DNA of 8,769 bases from CAZWBR01 sp964404205 (GCA_964404205.1 CAYOJD010000117.1:1-8769); one strand, 5' to 3'. Numbered from the stretch's first letter, positions 1-7,235 are shown. Numbers and translations are program-made. Notes: a model not told the origin generated them from the letters alone.

Positions 1-1317
1 CAATTCAGGTTCAATTTCATTTGGGCTCCCCAAGTCGATATTTGGTTTTTTGTTTTCGCTGCAGTTTACCACCAGTACTTCGCTTAGGCGAGTGGTGAAG
101 CGTGCCGACAGCCGTTCTTGCCTCATCTTCCATGTTCGTTTGAGGTCCTGCGATGCCAACCTTACTTTTTGTTCGCCCAATCCGTGGTTGATTTTATCGA
201 CTGCCTCCATCAGCGGTTTGTGTCGGGGGTCGCTGTTTTCGAAAAGGTTAAGCTGTGTTTTGTCGGTGGAGGTGATATCCATAACAATTACTCCTGCTTT
301 TTTGTAGCCAAATCCCGTTTTAAAAATCTTTGTCAGCCCGTCGATGGCAAATTTTGCCAGTTCAATGCTCGAATTGGAAGGGTAGGGAAGCTTAACTACA
401 ATATGTCTGTTGTATTGAGGCTGGTCGGCACGGTGGTTATTGGTGAGCAGAAAAACCATTATCGCGTTGCAGTGAGAATGTTGTTTTCTCAATTTCTCCG
501 AACAGGTTACGGCAAATGTGGTAATCCGTTCTTTCAGCTCTTCGTAATGGGTATAATTTTTTTCGAACGAACGGGTTGTGGCAATATTTTGTTTGGGTTT
601 AACTACTTCCAAGTCGTTTGAGGCGACTCCAAGCAATTCATTTTTTAGTTTCAACCCAACAATACTCATGTTTTGCCTGACCCACCCGTCGGGCAGTAGC
701 GTGAAGTCGTAGGCTGTTTTTACCTGAAGCGCTTTTAGCCGTTTGGCATGTCTGGACCCGATGCCCCACACCTCTTCGACCGGGAGCCATTTGAGCGCTT
801 TTATTCGTTTCTCTTCCGTATCGATAATGTGGACCCCTTGCGTTTGCGACGGGAATTTTTTGGCAATCCGGTTGGCCACTTTGGCCAATGCCTTTGTTGG
901 GGCAAAGCCTAAACTTACCGGAATTCCGGTGCCTTTCGTAATGGAATAGCTAATCTTAAGTCCAAACTCTTTTAATCCAAGTCGCTCCATTCCGTCGAGT
1001 TTCATAAATGCCTCGTCGATACTATAGATCTCCATTTCAGGTGCAAACAGCGAAAGGATGGACATCACCCTAAAACTCATATCGCCATAAAGGACAAAGT
1101 TAGCCGAGAATACGGCAACGTTATGTTTGTCAAATAACTCCTGGAACTGATAAGCGGGGGCGGCCATCGATATGCCCAGTTTTTTGGCTTCATTCGATCG
1201 GGCAATCACGCAGCCGTCGTTGTTCGAGAGTACCACCACCGGTTGGTTGCGCAAATCGGGACGGAAAACCCTTTCGCACGAAGCGTAAAAGTTATTGCAA
1301 TCAATCAGCCCGTACAT
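1..1317 (-). CDS. umuC: Y-family DNA polymerase V catalytic subunit UmuC (3' end beyond window)
   Basis: This is a translesion DNA polymerase that, with processed UmuD, copies past damaged bases during the SOS response in the cytoplasm. The frame is open from the ATG at 1317 to base 1 (439 codons, no stop), so the end of the gene lies outside. The N-terminus has the Y-family motif LIDCNNFYASCERVF with metal-binding D6, then SNNDGCVIARSNEAKKLGI. The second catalytic acidic pair is in YSIDEAF (D101, E102). The C-terminus carries a DUF4113-like segment around residues 372-415, including KMRQERLSARFTTR. Most UmuC proteins I know end soon after this motif. Here about 25 further polar residues follow before the edge, so the stop is probably near. 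The start lies one base after the umuD stop (TAA-G-ATG), which implies coupled translation. Identification is firm. Confidence 0.95.
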   Translation of the reverse strand, partial: MYGLIDCNNFYASCERVFRPDLRNQPVVVLSNNDGCVIARSNEAKKLGISMAAPAYQFQELFDKHNVAVFSANFVLYGDMSFRVMSILSLFAPEMEIYSIDEAFMKLDGMERLGLKEFGLKISYSITKGTGIPVSLGFAPTKALAKVANRIAKKFPSQTQGVHIIDTEEKRIKALKWLPVEEVWGIGSRHAKRLKALQVKTAYDFTLLPDGWVRQNMSIVGLKLKNELLGVASNDLEVVKPKQNIATTRSFEKNYTHYEELKERITTFAVTCSEKLRKQHSHCNAIMVFLLTNNHRADQPQYNRHIVVKLPYPSNSSIELAKFAIDGLTKIFKTGFGYKKAGVIVMDITSTDKTQLNLFENSDPRHKPLMEAVDKINHGLGEQKVRLASQDLKRTWKMRQERLSARFTTRLSEVLVVNCSENKKPNIDLGSPNEIEPEL

Positions 1318-1318
1318 C

Positions 1319-1765
1319 TTAAAGTGCTTTAATAATATGGGTGACAATTCCCCAGATGACAAAATCGTTGGCTTCGGTAATTTTGATGGGTTGATAGGCC
1401 TGGTTTTCGGCAACCAGCCAACAGCAATCTTTTTCAAGCCTGATTCTTTTAACGGTAAACTCACCGTCGATATAGCAAACCGCCACTTTACCATCGGTAG
1501 GTTCAATGCTTTTATCGATTACCAAAAGATCGCCGTCGCCAATTCCGGCATCTTTCATCGAATTGCCGTTTGCCCGTGCGTAAAATGTTGAGTAAGGATG
1601 TTTGACCAGTTCTTTGTTCAGGTCGATGGACAAATCGGAAAAGTCGTCGGCCGGCGAAGGGAAACCGGCTTTAATGCCGCCAACCGCAGGGATTTCGAGA
1701 TTGCTCCCGGTATCGGCCGAAAGAAATTCGAATGTTTTGGAAGAATGTAATTTGGATGATTCCAT
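1319..1765 (-). CDS. umuD: SOS mutagenesis protein UmuD, LexA-type self-cleaving peptidase (S24)
   Basis: UmuD is cleaved when stimulated by the RecA filament, and the product activates UmuC. I number from a possible TTG at 1768, one codon before the more likely ATG at 1765. The cleavage site would be A34-G35 in IKAGFPSPADD. The catalytic serine is S70 in ANGNSM. The lysine is K107 in DGEFTVKRI, 37 residues later, the same spacing as S60/K97 of E. coli UmuD. DGDLLVID and the IWGIVTHIIKAL end also match the family. At about 148 residues it is close to the usual length of about 140. An in-frame stop (1808-1810) lies upstream with no other ATG, so the start is well limited. No clear ribosome binding site is present. 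It heads an operon with umuC, and an SOS-type control is expected, but I cannot identify a LexA box. Confidence 0.95.
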   Translation of the reverse strand: MESSKLHSSKTFEFLSADTGSNLEIPAVGGIKAGFPSPADDFSDLSIDLNKELVKHPYSTFYARANGNSMKDAGIGDGDLLVIDKSIEPTDGKVAVCYIDGEFTVKRIRLEKDCCWLVAENQAYQPIKITEANDFVIWGIVTHIIKAL

Positions 1766-1769
1766 CAAA

Positions 1770-1777
1770 CAAAGATA
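1770..1777 (-). promoter_or_regulatory. Putative -7 element of the umuDC promoter
   Basis: On the minus strand this reads TATCTTTG, a full match to the Bacteroidota -7 consensus TAnnTTTG. It ends only 4 bases before the umuD ATG, so the transcript would start at or next to the start codon. I see no good TTTG -33 element at the expected 17-23 bp spacing. The nearest TTTG (1812-1809) is 31 bp away. The site is therefore plausible but not proven. Confidence 0.4.
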
Positions 1778-1839
1778 GCTAAAAAAATGTCGAATGGTTT
1801 CCTGTATTCAAATCGTGATGGTGTGAATTTGTTTACGGT

Positions 1840-1869
1840 CAGTTGATTATGTATAAATCACAGTTGATT
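1840..1869. repeat. Two 9-bp direct repeats in the umuD / NUDIX-regulator intergenic region
   Basis: CAGTTGATT occurs at 1840-1848 and again at 1861-1869, with starts 21 bp apart, close to two turns of the helix. Between them lies AATCA (1856-1860), which forms an inverted pair with TGATT (1844-1848) across a 7-bp spacer. Such an arrangement suits a dimeric or cooperative regulator. It sits between divergent umuD and a NUDIX-type regulator, so it could be an operator for that regulator or another protein. It is short enough to be chance. Confidence 0.4.
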
Positions 1870-1961
1870 GAGTGTTTGGTGTTTTTTGAAATGATTGAAA
1901 TTTAGCGGCCAGAAAATCGCCACATGGTAATTTTTAGTTATTTTGCTGCAAATACCAACAG

Positions 1962-2723
1962 ATGCCATCAGAAGTCGCGCTCAAACATTTTGTCCTCAAT
2001 GGAGGAAAGGAGTTTCTTAGCCACATATCCATCGATAGTGTTGTATTTGGCTTCCATGATAACCAGCTGAAAGTGTTATTGTTGAAGATGAATTCTTCCG
2101 AGTTTTGGGGCCTTCCGGGAGGGTTTGTCCGTAAAGAGGAGACCGTTGAGCAGGCAGCGATGCGGATCCTGAAAGAACGCACCGGAATAGAGGAGATCTT
2201 CCTGCACCAGTTTGGTGTCTTCAGCGATCCGGCACGTAGCAACCCCTTTCTGCAGCGGAAGATGTTTACCGATAAAGGAGTCGAGATCGATGAAGGGAAC
2301 TGGGCCTTACAGCGTTTTATCAGCATTGGCTTTTTCGCATTGGTCGAGTTTTCGCAGGTGATTCCCAAATCGGATATTTTCTCGGACGAATGTTTTTGGG
2401 TGAATCTCGAAGATGCCAACAACCTGATGATGGACCACGAAACGATATTGGGGAAAGCCCTCGATGCGCTTCGGCTGCAACTGAGTTACCAGCCTGTGGG
2501 GTACAACCTGCTGCCCGAGAAATTTACCATGCCCGAATTGCAGCGGTTGTACGAAACCATTCTGGGCCATCCGCTCGACAGACGTAATTTCCAGCGCAAG
2601 ATGCTGTCGTACAATATTCTGATTAAATTGAACGAGCGACGCGAAGGGGTAGCCCATAAAGCTCCGTCGTTATTTAAATTTGATTTGGAACGATATAGCC
2701 AAGCCTTGAAAGAGGGGCTTTAG
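1962..2723 (+). CDS. NUDIX-domain transcriptional regulator (NrtR/AraR-like)
   Basis: This 253-residue protein joins an N-terminal Nudix fold (about residues 20-150) to a C-terminal winged-helix segment (about 185-242), as in the NrtR and Bacteroides AraR regulators. The DNA-binding part shows the typical FTMPELQRLYETILGHPLDR followed by RNFQRKMLS. The Nudix box (G54 to I76) keeps G54, E60, R68, E72 and G75. The usual REUxEExGU is changed: I69 replaces the first Glu and R73 replaces the last Glu. Loss of metal-binding acids suggests a ligand sensor for an ADP-ribose-like or sugar compound and not a working hydrolase. It is transcribed away from umuD and meets the deacetylase gene end to end. 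No obvious sugar or NAD genes adjoin it, so its regulon cannot be named. The ATG at 1962 is the first in frame. No clear Shine-Dalgarno precedes it. Confidence 0.85.
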   Translation: MPSEVALKHFVLNGGKEFLSHISIDSVVFGFHDNQLKVLLLKMNSSEFWGLPGGFVRKEETVEQAAMRILKERTGIEEIFLHQFGVFSDPARSNPFLQRKMFTDKGVEIDEGNWALQRFISIGFFALVEFSQVIPKSDIFSDECFWVNLEDANNLMMDHETILGKALDALRLQLSYQPVGYNLLPEKFTMPELQRLYETILGHPLDRRNFQRKMLSYNILIKLNERREGVAHKAPSLFKFDLERYSQALKEGL

Positions 2724-2728
2724 CCCTG

Positions 2729-3439
2729 TTATGCCCAACGACGCAGTTGGCGCAGGTTGTTCCTGATTTTACGAATGCGCTGAATAAACGGGGTGGCATA
2801 GAGGCGGCGTGTTTTCGGAAACTCTATCTTCCCAAATTCATAACCTTCGGCTTTCAGGAATTCGATGGCACGAGGGAGCGCCCAGCGAAGATGCGATTCC
2901 GCTTTCAATGAATCGTGAAACGTGATGATACTTCCCGGGCGTACAAACCCGGTCACATTGTTGAGCACCTCTTCTTTGGTGATGTTCCGGTTGTAGTCGC
3001 ACGAAATAACATCCCACATGATGATTTTGTATTTCTGCGAAAGAAAATGGTACTGGGCTTGTTTAAGCCAGCCATGCGGCGGGCGGAAAAGATTGGAGCC
3101 AATCAGTTCGTTCGCTTTCTCGATATCTTTGTAGTAAGTGAGATTGCCCGATTTCAAACCCTGAAGGTGGTGGTAAGTATGATTGCCCACTGCATGTCCC
3201 TCTTCAATCATTTGCTCGAAAATTTCGGGATGCCTGAATACATTCTCTCCCACAACAAAGAATGTAGCTTTGATATGGTGTTCGCGCAATAGTTTCAATA
3301 CCCAGGGGGTAACACCCGGAATCGGACCATCGTCGAAGGTGAGATAAACGGTTTTATTTTCTTCGGGCATTCGCCAAATTGCGGCCGGAAACCATTTGGT
3401 GATGCAACGGGGCAGATGTACCTGAGGTTTGAATCTCAT
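2729..3439 (-). CDS. Polysaccharide deacetylase family protein (NodB domain, CE4)
   Basis: A 236-residue protein covering almost only a NodB homology domain, which removes N- or O-acetyl groups from glycans using a divalent metal. Motif 1 is TFDDGP at 34-39 (D36, D37). Motif 2 is NHTYHH at 86-91 (metal ligands H87 and H91). Motif 3 is RPPHG at 119-123, where many relatives have RPPYG. WDVISCDY (142-149) and TFHDS with H175 give the later motifs. No signal peptide is evident. The start is followed by a short basic and aromatic stretch (FKPQVHLPRCITKWFPAAIW), and the C-terminus is rich in Arg and Lys, which may hold it at the inner membrane face. The true substrate is unknown. It follows the DUF2723 gene by 78 bp on the same strand and has its own likely promoter, so it may be only partly co-transcribed. 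Confidence 0.9.
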   Translation of the reverse strand: MRFKPQVHLPRCITKWFPAAIWRMPEENKTVYLTFDDGPIPGVTPWVLKLLREHHIKATFFVVGENVFRHPEIFEQMIEEGHAVGNHTYHHLQGLKSGNLTYYKDIEKANELIGSNLFRPPHGWLKQAQYHFLSQKYKIIMWDVISCDYNRNITKEEVLNNVTGFVRPGSIITFHDSLKAESHLRWALPRAIEFLKAEGYEFGKIEFPKTRRLYATPFIQRIRKIRNNLRQLRRWA

Positions 3440-3472
3440 TGATTACGTTGATAATTCCTGTTAAAGAACGCG

Positions 3473-3480
3473 CAAAGTTA
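3473..3480 (-). promoter_or_regulatory. Putative -7 element of the deacetylase promoter
   Basis: The minus strand reads TAACTTTG, matching TAnnTTTG, and lies 33 bases before the deacetylase ATG, a normal 5' leader distance. Directly upstream, in the spacer, is a perfect 14-bp AT palindrome (ATTAAATATTTAAT, 3481-3494). The -33 element is weak. Confidence 0.45.
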
Positions 3481-3517
3481 ATTAAATATTTAATGCGTAA
3501 TCTTTATTGAAAAATAA

Positions 3518-6500
3518 TTATTGTCTCGAAGAAGGTGTAATTGTCTCTGGTTGAAGATTTCCCATTAAATTATTTAACCTTTTGGTAATATCGTCGCCCA
3601 GTTCGGTTTCGCCGTAACTGGTGGCAATACGTCCCAGTTCGCGCATGATGTAGAACGAGCGGTGTAAGTCGTCATTCACCAAATCGCGGAATTTTGGGGG
3701 CAGGTTGAAGAAATAAATCAACTCCTGCTCGCAGTTGTCGGCCATAATTTTCACCACATCGTTGGCTTTTTTAACGTACGACGGGTTCATATTTACCTCG
3801 ATACGCAAGGTGTCTATACCCATGTTATTCATCTTGCCGCGGGCGGCACGATAATAAGAGTCGGCCATCAGCAGGTTGAAATAGTTGTAGGGGACCTTTT
3901 CGTTGGGGGTAAGTTCGTTACAGCGGTCGAGAACGGCAACGGCCGAGTCGGCTTTCCCTTCGTCAATCAGTGCATCGGCCAACCGGACGAAATTGTTCCG
4001 GACATTCATCGACATGCGCATGTTGTTCTCGTCGAGATAAACATCGGGTTTATTCATATTGCCCCAGGTAAATTTGTTGACCATATTGTCGTACATCACT
4101 TTGGTTTCGACACGGCCAATGCGATCGTCAACGGGCGTAGTTTTGATGGGTACCAGTCGGTAGGCAAACCCTTCGGCCTGGAAGTAATCCTGTAGGTTGA
4201 GGTACTTATCGCGGCCAACGGTAATGGCAAAGTAGATAGGCCTTTTCCACTGGTTGTTGGCAATCATATCCAATATCATCAACTCATCTTTGGTGATATA
4301 GTTTTTGTTCAGGTTTATCTCCATCCGGTCGACAATCAGCGAATCGTTGGCAAGCGAGACCACTTTATTTTCGAGGGCTGCTCGCTTGTCAACCGGGTAA
4401 TAGAGCTGTTTCGAAGGGATAAACGAGGCGTTATCGGCTTGTGCAATCTTCGAACTTGGGTCGTCGGAGCGGACAAAGTCGAGTGCATCCCGCAGGTTTA
4501 CCGGTTTCTTTAACTGGTCGATGACATAAATGATATCGCGTGTTCCCTGAACATATTGCGGTTTCTCGAACTTAATCGGCAGCGGATCCGAATCGTAGGC
4601 TTTTCGCTTCATCTGATCGACATACCAGTCGGTTTGCAGGTAGCTGAGGTTGCAAACGCGTACGTCGGTGCGGATGCCTTCAACCTCCTGTGCATACCAC
4701 AGGGGGAAAGTATCGTTGTCGCCATTGGTGAAGATAATGGCATTAGGGGCACACGACTCGAGATAGTTGCGTCCGAAATCCCTCGCGGTATAACGGTCCG
4801 ACCGGTCGTGGTCATCCCAATTTTGATTGGCCATCAGCACCGGTACAGCGAAGAATGTCAGCGCAGTGGCCAGTATGGCACCCACCTTCTCGGGGGTATA
4901 TTTTTTCAGTAGTTCGTAGATAGCCAGTACGCCCAATCCAATCCAGATGGCAAAGGCATAGAACGAGCCGGCGTAGGCATAATCCCTCTCGCGCGGCTGC
5001 ATCGGATCCTGGTTCAGATATATCACAATGGCCAGCCCGGTCATAAAGAATAGCAACATTACCACCCAAAAATCCTGTTTCCCTTTTTTCCCGCCGTTCA
5101 GTTGGAAGAAGAGGCCCAGCAATCCAAGAATCAGCGGGAGCATATAATAGGCATTTTTGCCGGGGTTATTCTTTAAAGTTGGGGGAAGATCTTTTTGCGG
5201 CCCTAGTCGCATGGCATCGAGAAATTCGATGCCGGTAATCCAGTTTCCGTTCAGGATACCGCCTTGTCCCTGTACATCGTTCTGACGGCCGGCGAAGTTC
5301 CACATAAAATAGCGCCAGTACATAAACCCAACCTGATACTTAAAGAAGAAGGCCAGGTTTTCGCTGAAAGTCGGTTTCGTAATCGCTTCCGATTCGCCCT
5401 GACGGTTGGTGCCCATCACTTTGCTTCCCTTGATGTTGGCCCAGTTCTGGTACTCCTGAATATGGTCGGGGTTCGAACTGTACATGCGGGGAAAGACGGT
5501 ACAAAAACGGTCGTCGTAATTGGGCGACTGTTTGTAATCGGCAATTACATATTTTCCGTTTTTCTGAATATAGTTGGGGCTTCCCTGAATATAAGGCTCA
5601 CTGGCATCGAGCGGAGCGCTATAATATTGTCCGTAGAATAGCGGTCGACTGCCGTACTGTTCGCGGTTCAGGTACGAAAGCAACGAAAAGACATTGTCGG
5701 GACTATTCTGATCCATCGGCGGATTGGCAGCCGAGCGGATAACAATCATCGCATAAGAGGAATAACCAATGATAATCACGGTAACGCCAAGAATCAGGGT
5801 GTGGGCAATTACCTTCCCGTGGCGGGTGGTATATTTAATTCCATATACAATTGCAGCAGTCAGCAGCAGCGCGTAGATAATAACCCCGGTATTGTAAGGA
5901 GCGCCTATCATGTTGGTAAACAAAAGTTCGAACCACGAAGCGATGGTCACAACCCCGGGAATAATGATATACATGATAGCCCCCACCAGAACAACTGAAG
6001 AGAGAAGTGCAATAATTACCCCGTTGCGGGTTGGTTCGTATTTGCGGAAATAATAAACCAGTACAATGGCAGGAATAGCCAACAAGTTCAACAGGTGAAC
6101 CCCGATGGAAAGGCCAATCAGATAACAAATCAGAATAATCCATCGGTTGGCAAAAGGTTGGTCCGCTTCGTTTTCCCACTTCAGGATAGCCCAGAAAACC
6201 ACCGCGGTAAAGAGCGACGATGTTCCATATACTTCGCCTTCGACAGCCGAAAACCAGAAAGTGTCAGAGAATGTGTAGGCCAGTGCACCAACGGTTCCGG
6301 CACCCAGGATGGCAATCATTTGACCAAGGCTTAGTTCTGAAGCTTTATTGCCGTTCAATTTGAGTGCCAGATGGGTGATGGTCCAGAAGAGAAACAGAAT
6401 GGTAAACGAACTGGCCAACGCCGACATCACATTCACCATCACCGGAACCAGCGCGGTGTTGCCACCTGCCAGTAATGTGAAGACCCTGCCCATAATCATA

Positions 6501-6676
6501 AAAAGCGGGGCACCGGGCGGGTGACCGACTTCGAGGCGAAAGGCAGTGGTAATAAACTCGCCGCAATCCCAATAACTGGCCGTTGGTTCGATGGTCATCA
6601 GATAAACCACCGAGGCAATTGCAAAAATAATCCAACCGGCTACGGTGTTATAGAAATTGAATGTTTTTGTCTTCAT
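3518..6676 (-). CDS. DUF2723 multi-membrane protein, probable GT-C O-mannosyltransferase-like enzyme
   Basis: A 1052-residue integral membrane protein. Residues 14-30 form the first membrane helix. The first extracytoplasmic loop carries SYWDCGEF (34-41) and VGHPPGAP (50-57), the DUF2723 signature, with D37 and E40 placed where GT-C enzymes hold their acidic catalytic residues. Further membrane segments lie near 78-100, 117-140, 150-166, 178-210, 217-252, 262-281 and 289-313. A second group lies near 509-526, 535-554, 568-590 and 597-616. The intervening 320-500 region is soluble and holds MDQNSPDNVF. The C-terminal soluble part has TNGDNDTFPLWYAQE (650-664) and, after about 895, TPR-like helices (LADALIDEGKADSAVAVLDR). 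Human TMEM260 shares DUF2723 and is an O-mannosyltransferase. Many Bacteroidota O-glycosylate secreted proteins, so a protein or lipid-linked mannosyl transfer role is an inference. The ATG at 6676 immediately precedes the first membrane helix. Confidence 0.88.
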   Translation of the reverse strand: MKTKTFNFYNTVAGWIIFAIASVVYLMTIEPTASYWDCGEFITTAFRLEVGHPPGAPLFMIMGRVFTLLAGGNTALVPVMVNVMSALASSFTILFLFWTITHLALKLNGNKASELSLGQMIAILGAGTVGALAYTFSDTFWFSAVEGEVYGTSSLFTAVVFWAILKWENEADQPFANRWIILICYLIGLSIGVHLLNLLAIPAIVLVYYFRKYEPTRNGVIIALLSSVVLVGAIMYIIIPGVVTIASWFELLFTNMIGAPYNTGVIIYALLLTAAIVYGIKYTTRHGKVIAHTLILGVTVIIIGYSSYAMIVIRSAANPPMDQNSPDNVFSLLSYLNREQYGSRPLFYGQYYSAPLDASEPYIQGSPNYIQKNGKYVIADYKQSPNYDDRFCTVFPRMYSSNPDHIQEYQNWANIKGSKVMGTNRQGESEAITKPTFSENLAFFFKYQVGFMYWRYFMWNFAGRQNDVQGQGGILNGNWITGIEFLDAMRLGPQKDLPPTLKNNPGKNAYYMLPLILGLLGLFFQLNGGKKGKQDFWVVMLLFFMTGLAIVIYLNQDPMQPRERDYAYAGSFYAFAIWIGLGVLAIYELLKKYTPEKVGAILATALTFFAVPVLMANQNWDDHDRSDRYTARDFGRNYLESCAPNAIIFTNGDNDTFPLWYAQEVEGIRTDVRVCNLSYLQTDWYVDQMKRKAYDSDPLPIKFEKPQYVQGTRDIIYVIDQLKKPVNLRDALDFVRSDDPSSKIAQADNASFIPSKQLYYPVDKRAALENKVVSLANDSLIVDRMEINLNKNYITKDELMILDMIANNQWKRPIYFAITVGRDKYLNLQDYFQAEGFAYRLVPIKTTPVDDRIGRVETKVMYDNMVNKFTWGNMNKPDVYLDENNMRMSMNVRNNFVRLADALIDEGKADSAVAVLDRCNELTPNEKVPYNYFNLLMADSYYRAARGKMNNMGIDTLRIEVNMNPSYVKKANDVVKIMADNCEQELIYFFNLPPKFRDLVNDDLHRSFYIMRELGRIATSYGETELGDDITKRLNNLMGNLQPETITPSSRQ

Positions 6677-6727
6677 GTCTGTTGCACTGAATATTTTCTG
6701 AAAGATGTCGTTCAGATAAATTTTTGG

Positions 6728-6735
6728 CGAAGATA
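6728..6735 (-). promoter_or_regulatory. Possible -7 element of the DUF2723 gene promoter
   Basis: The minus strand reads TATCTTCG, one mismatch from TAnnTTTG, about 51 bases before the ATG. A small inverted repeat (AAGAT at 6730-6734 and ATCTT at 6740-6744) overlaps it and might be an operator. No clear -33 TTTG is found, so confidence is low. Confidence 0.3.
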
Positions 6736-6975
6736 TAAAATCTTTGCGCGCGAAGGGTGTGGCCCAATCGTTTCACAATAATTTTATCTTTCGTTAAATG
6801 GCCAACCCGGTTTTGGGTTTAGCTACCTTAATCTTAGGTTAAATCCTGATAGCTGAAATGAAATAGGAGGATTCTTAACTTGTTTAACGAGCTGATAATT
6901 AGTTTTAAATTTGATTGTTGAACGATTCGTTGGGAGAAGTTTTTGTGAATAAAAGTCAAATTTTGTGTTGAATAG

Positions 6976-7005
6976 GTTGCAGGAAAAAAAAACTTTGTAT
7001 TTTTG
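6976..7005 (+). promoter_or_regulatory. Promoter of the tRNA-Gln pair
   Basis: The -7 element TATTTTTG (6998-7005) matches TAnnTTTG exactly. GTTG at 6976-6979, one base off the -33 consensus TTTG, lies 18 bp upstream, within the usual spacing. An A-tract (6984-6992) fills the spacer. The start would fall near 7010-7013, leaving a short leader before the first tRNA at 7038. This is the clearest promoter in the window. Confidence 0.65.
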
Positions 7006-7037
7006 CAGCCGTCTTAAAATATAAGACAGTTGATGAT

Positions 7038-7110
7038 TGACCTGTGGTGTAATTGGCAACACGTCTGATTTTGGTTCAGAAGAGTCCAAGTTCGAGCCTT
7101 GGCAGGTCAA
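7038..7110 (+). tRNA. tRNA-Gln (anticodon TTG)
   Basis: The 73 bases fold as a full cloverleaf. The acceptor stem is TGACCTG with CAGGTCA. The D stem is GTGT/ACAC around an AATTGGCA loop. The anticodon stem TCTGA/TCAGA has loop TTTTGGT, giving TTG at positions 34-36, which reads CAA (Gln). The T stem CCAAG/CTTGG encloses TTCGAGC, and the discriminator is A. The weak U1-A72 pair is typical of Gln tRNAs. CCA is not encoded, since CAT follows. Confidence 0.96.
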
Positions 7111-7158
7111 CATTTTAAAACGTTCACAATCGTTGGGAATTAGCCCCAAAATTAAAAC

Positions 7159-7231
7159 TGTCCTGTGGTGTAATTGGCAACACGTCTGATTCTGGATCAG
7201 AAGAGTTTAGGTTCGAAACCTAACAGGACAA
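7159..7231 (+). tRNA. tRNA-Gln (anticodon CTG)
   Basis: A second 73-base cloverleaf, 48 bp after the first. The acceptor is TGTCCTG/CAGGACA, the D stem GTGT/ACAC and the anticodon stem TCTGA/TCAGA with loop TTCTGGA, so the anticodon CTG reads CAG (Gln). The T stem is TTAGG/CCTAA around TTCGAAA, and the discriminator is A. The 5' half is nearly identical to its neighbour, while the T arm has changed with paired substitutions, so both copies remain foldable. CCA is not encoded. It is probably co-transcribed with the first tRNA and ended by the hairpin that follows. Confidence 0.96.
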
Positions 7232-7235
7232 CATG

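Larger units (their letters stand above)
6677..7037. other. Noncoding region between the DUF2723 gene and the tRNA pair
   Basis: This AT-rich stretch of about 360 bases holds no credible gene. The only sizeable open frame (minus strand, about 6823-7149) runs through the first tRNA and is discarded. The left part should contain the DUF2723 promoter and leader. The right part holds the tRNA promoter. A weak hairpin, AACCC and GGGTT around a GGTTTT loop near 6814-6829, lacks a T-run and is not a convincing terminator. I find no riboswitch or conserved RNA I can name. Confidence 0.6.

Noticed and set aside
118..621. Plus-strand 167-codon open frame opposite umuC
   Set aside because: It is the antisense shadow of umuC, whose own frame carries clear Y-family motifs and has no stop across 439 codons.
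1938..1945. TTATTTTG before the NUDIX regulator as a -7 element
   Set aside because: It does not fit TAnnTTTG (one base short between TA and TTTG) and no -33 TTTG is at proper distance, so the promoter of this gene is left unassigned.
2711..2727. Small hairpin GGGGC-TTTA-GCCCT at the end of the NUDIX regulator gene as a terminator
   Set aside because: The stem is only 5 bp including a G-T pair and no T-run follows on either strand.
6823..7149. Minus-strand open frame of 108 codons in the intergenic region
   Set aside because: It runs antisense through the whole first tRNA gene, has no recognisable domain and no promoter or ribosome site. It is an open frame by chance.
7133..7149. Hairpin TTGGG/CCCAA in the spacer between the tRNAs
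   Set aside because: It is a 5-bp stem without a T-run, and the second tRNA has no separate good promoter, so it is unlikely to end transcription. At most it may aid processing.
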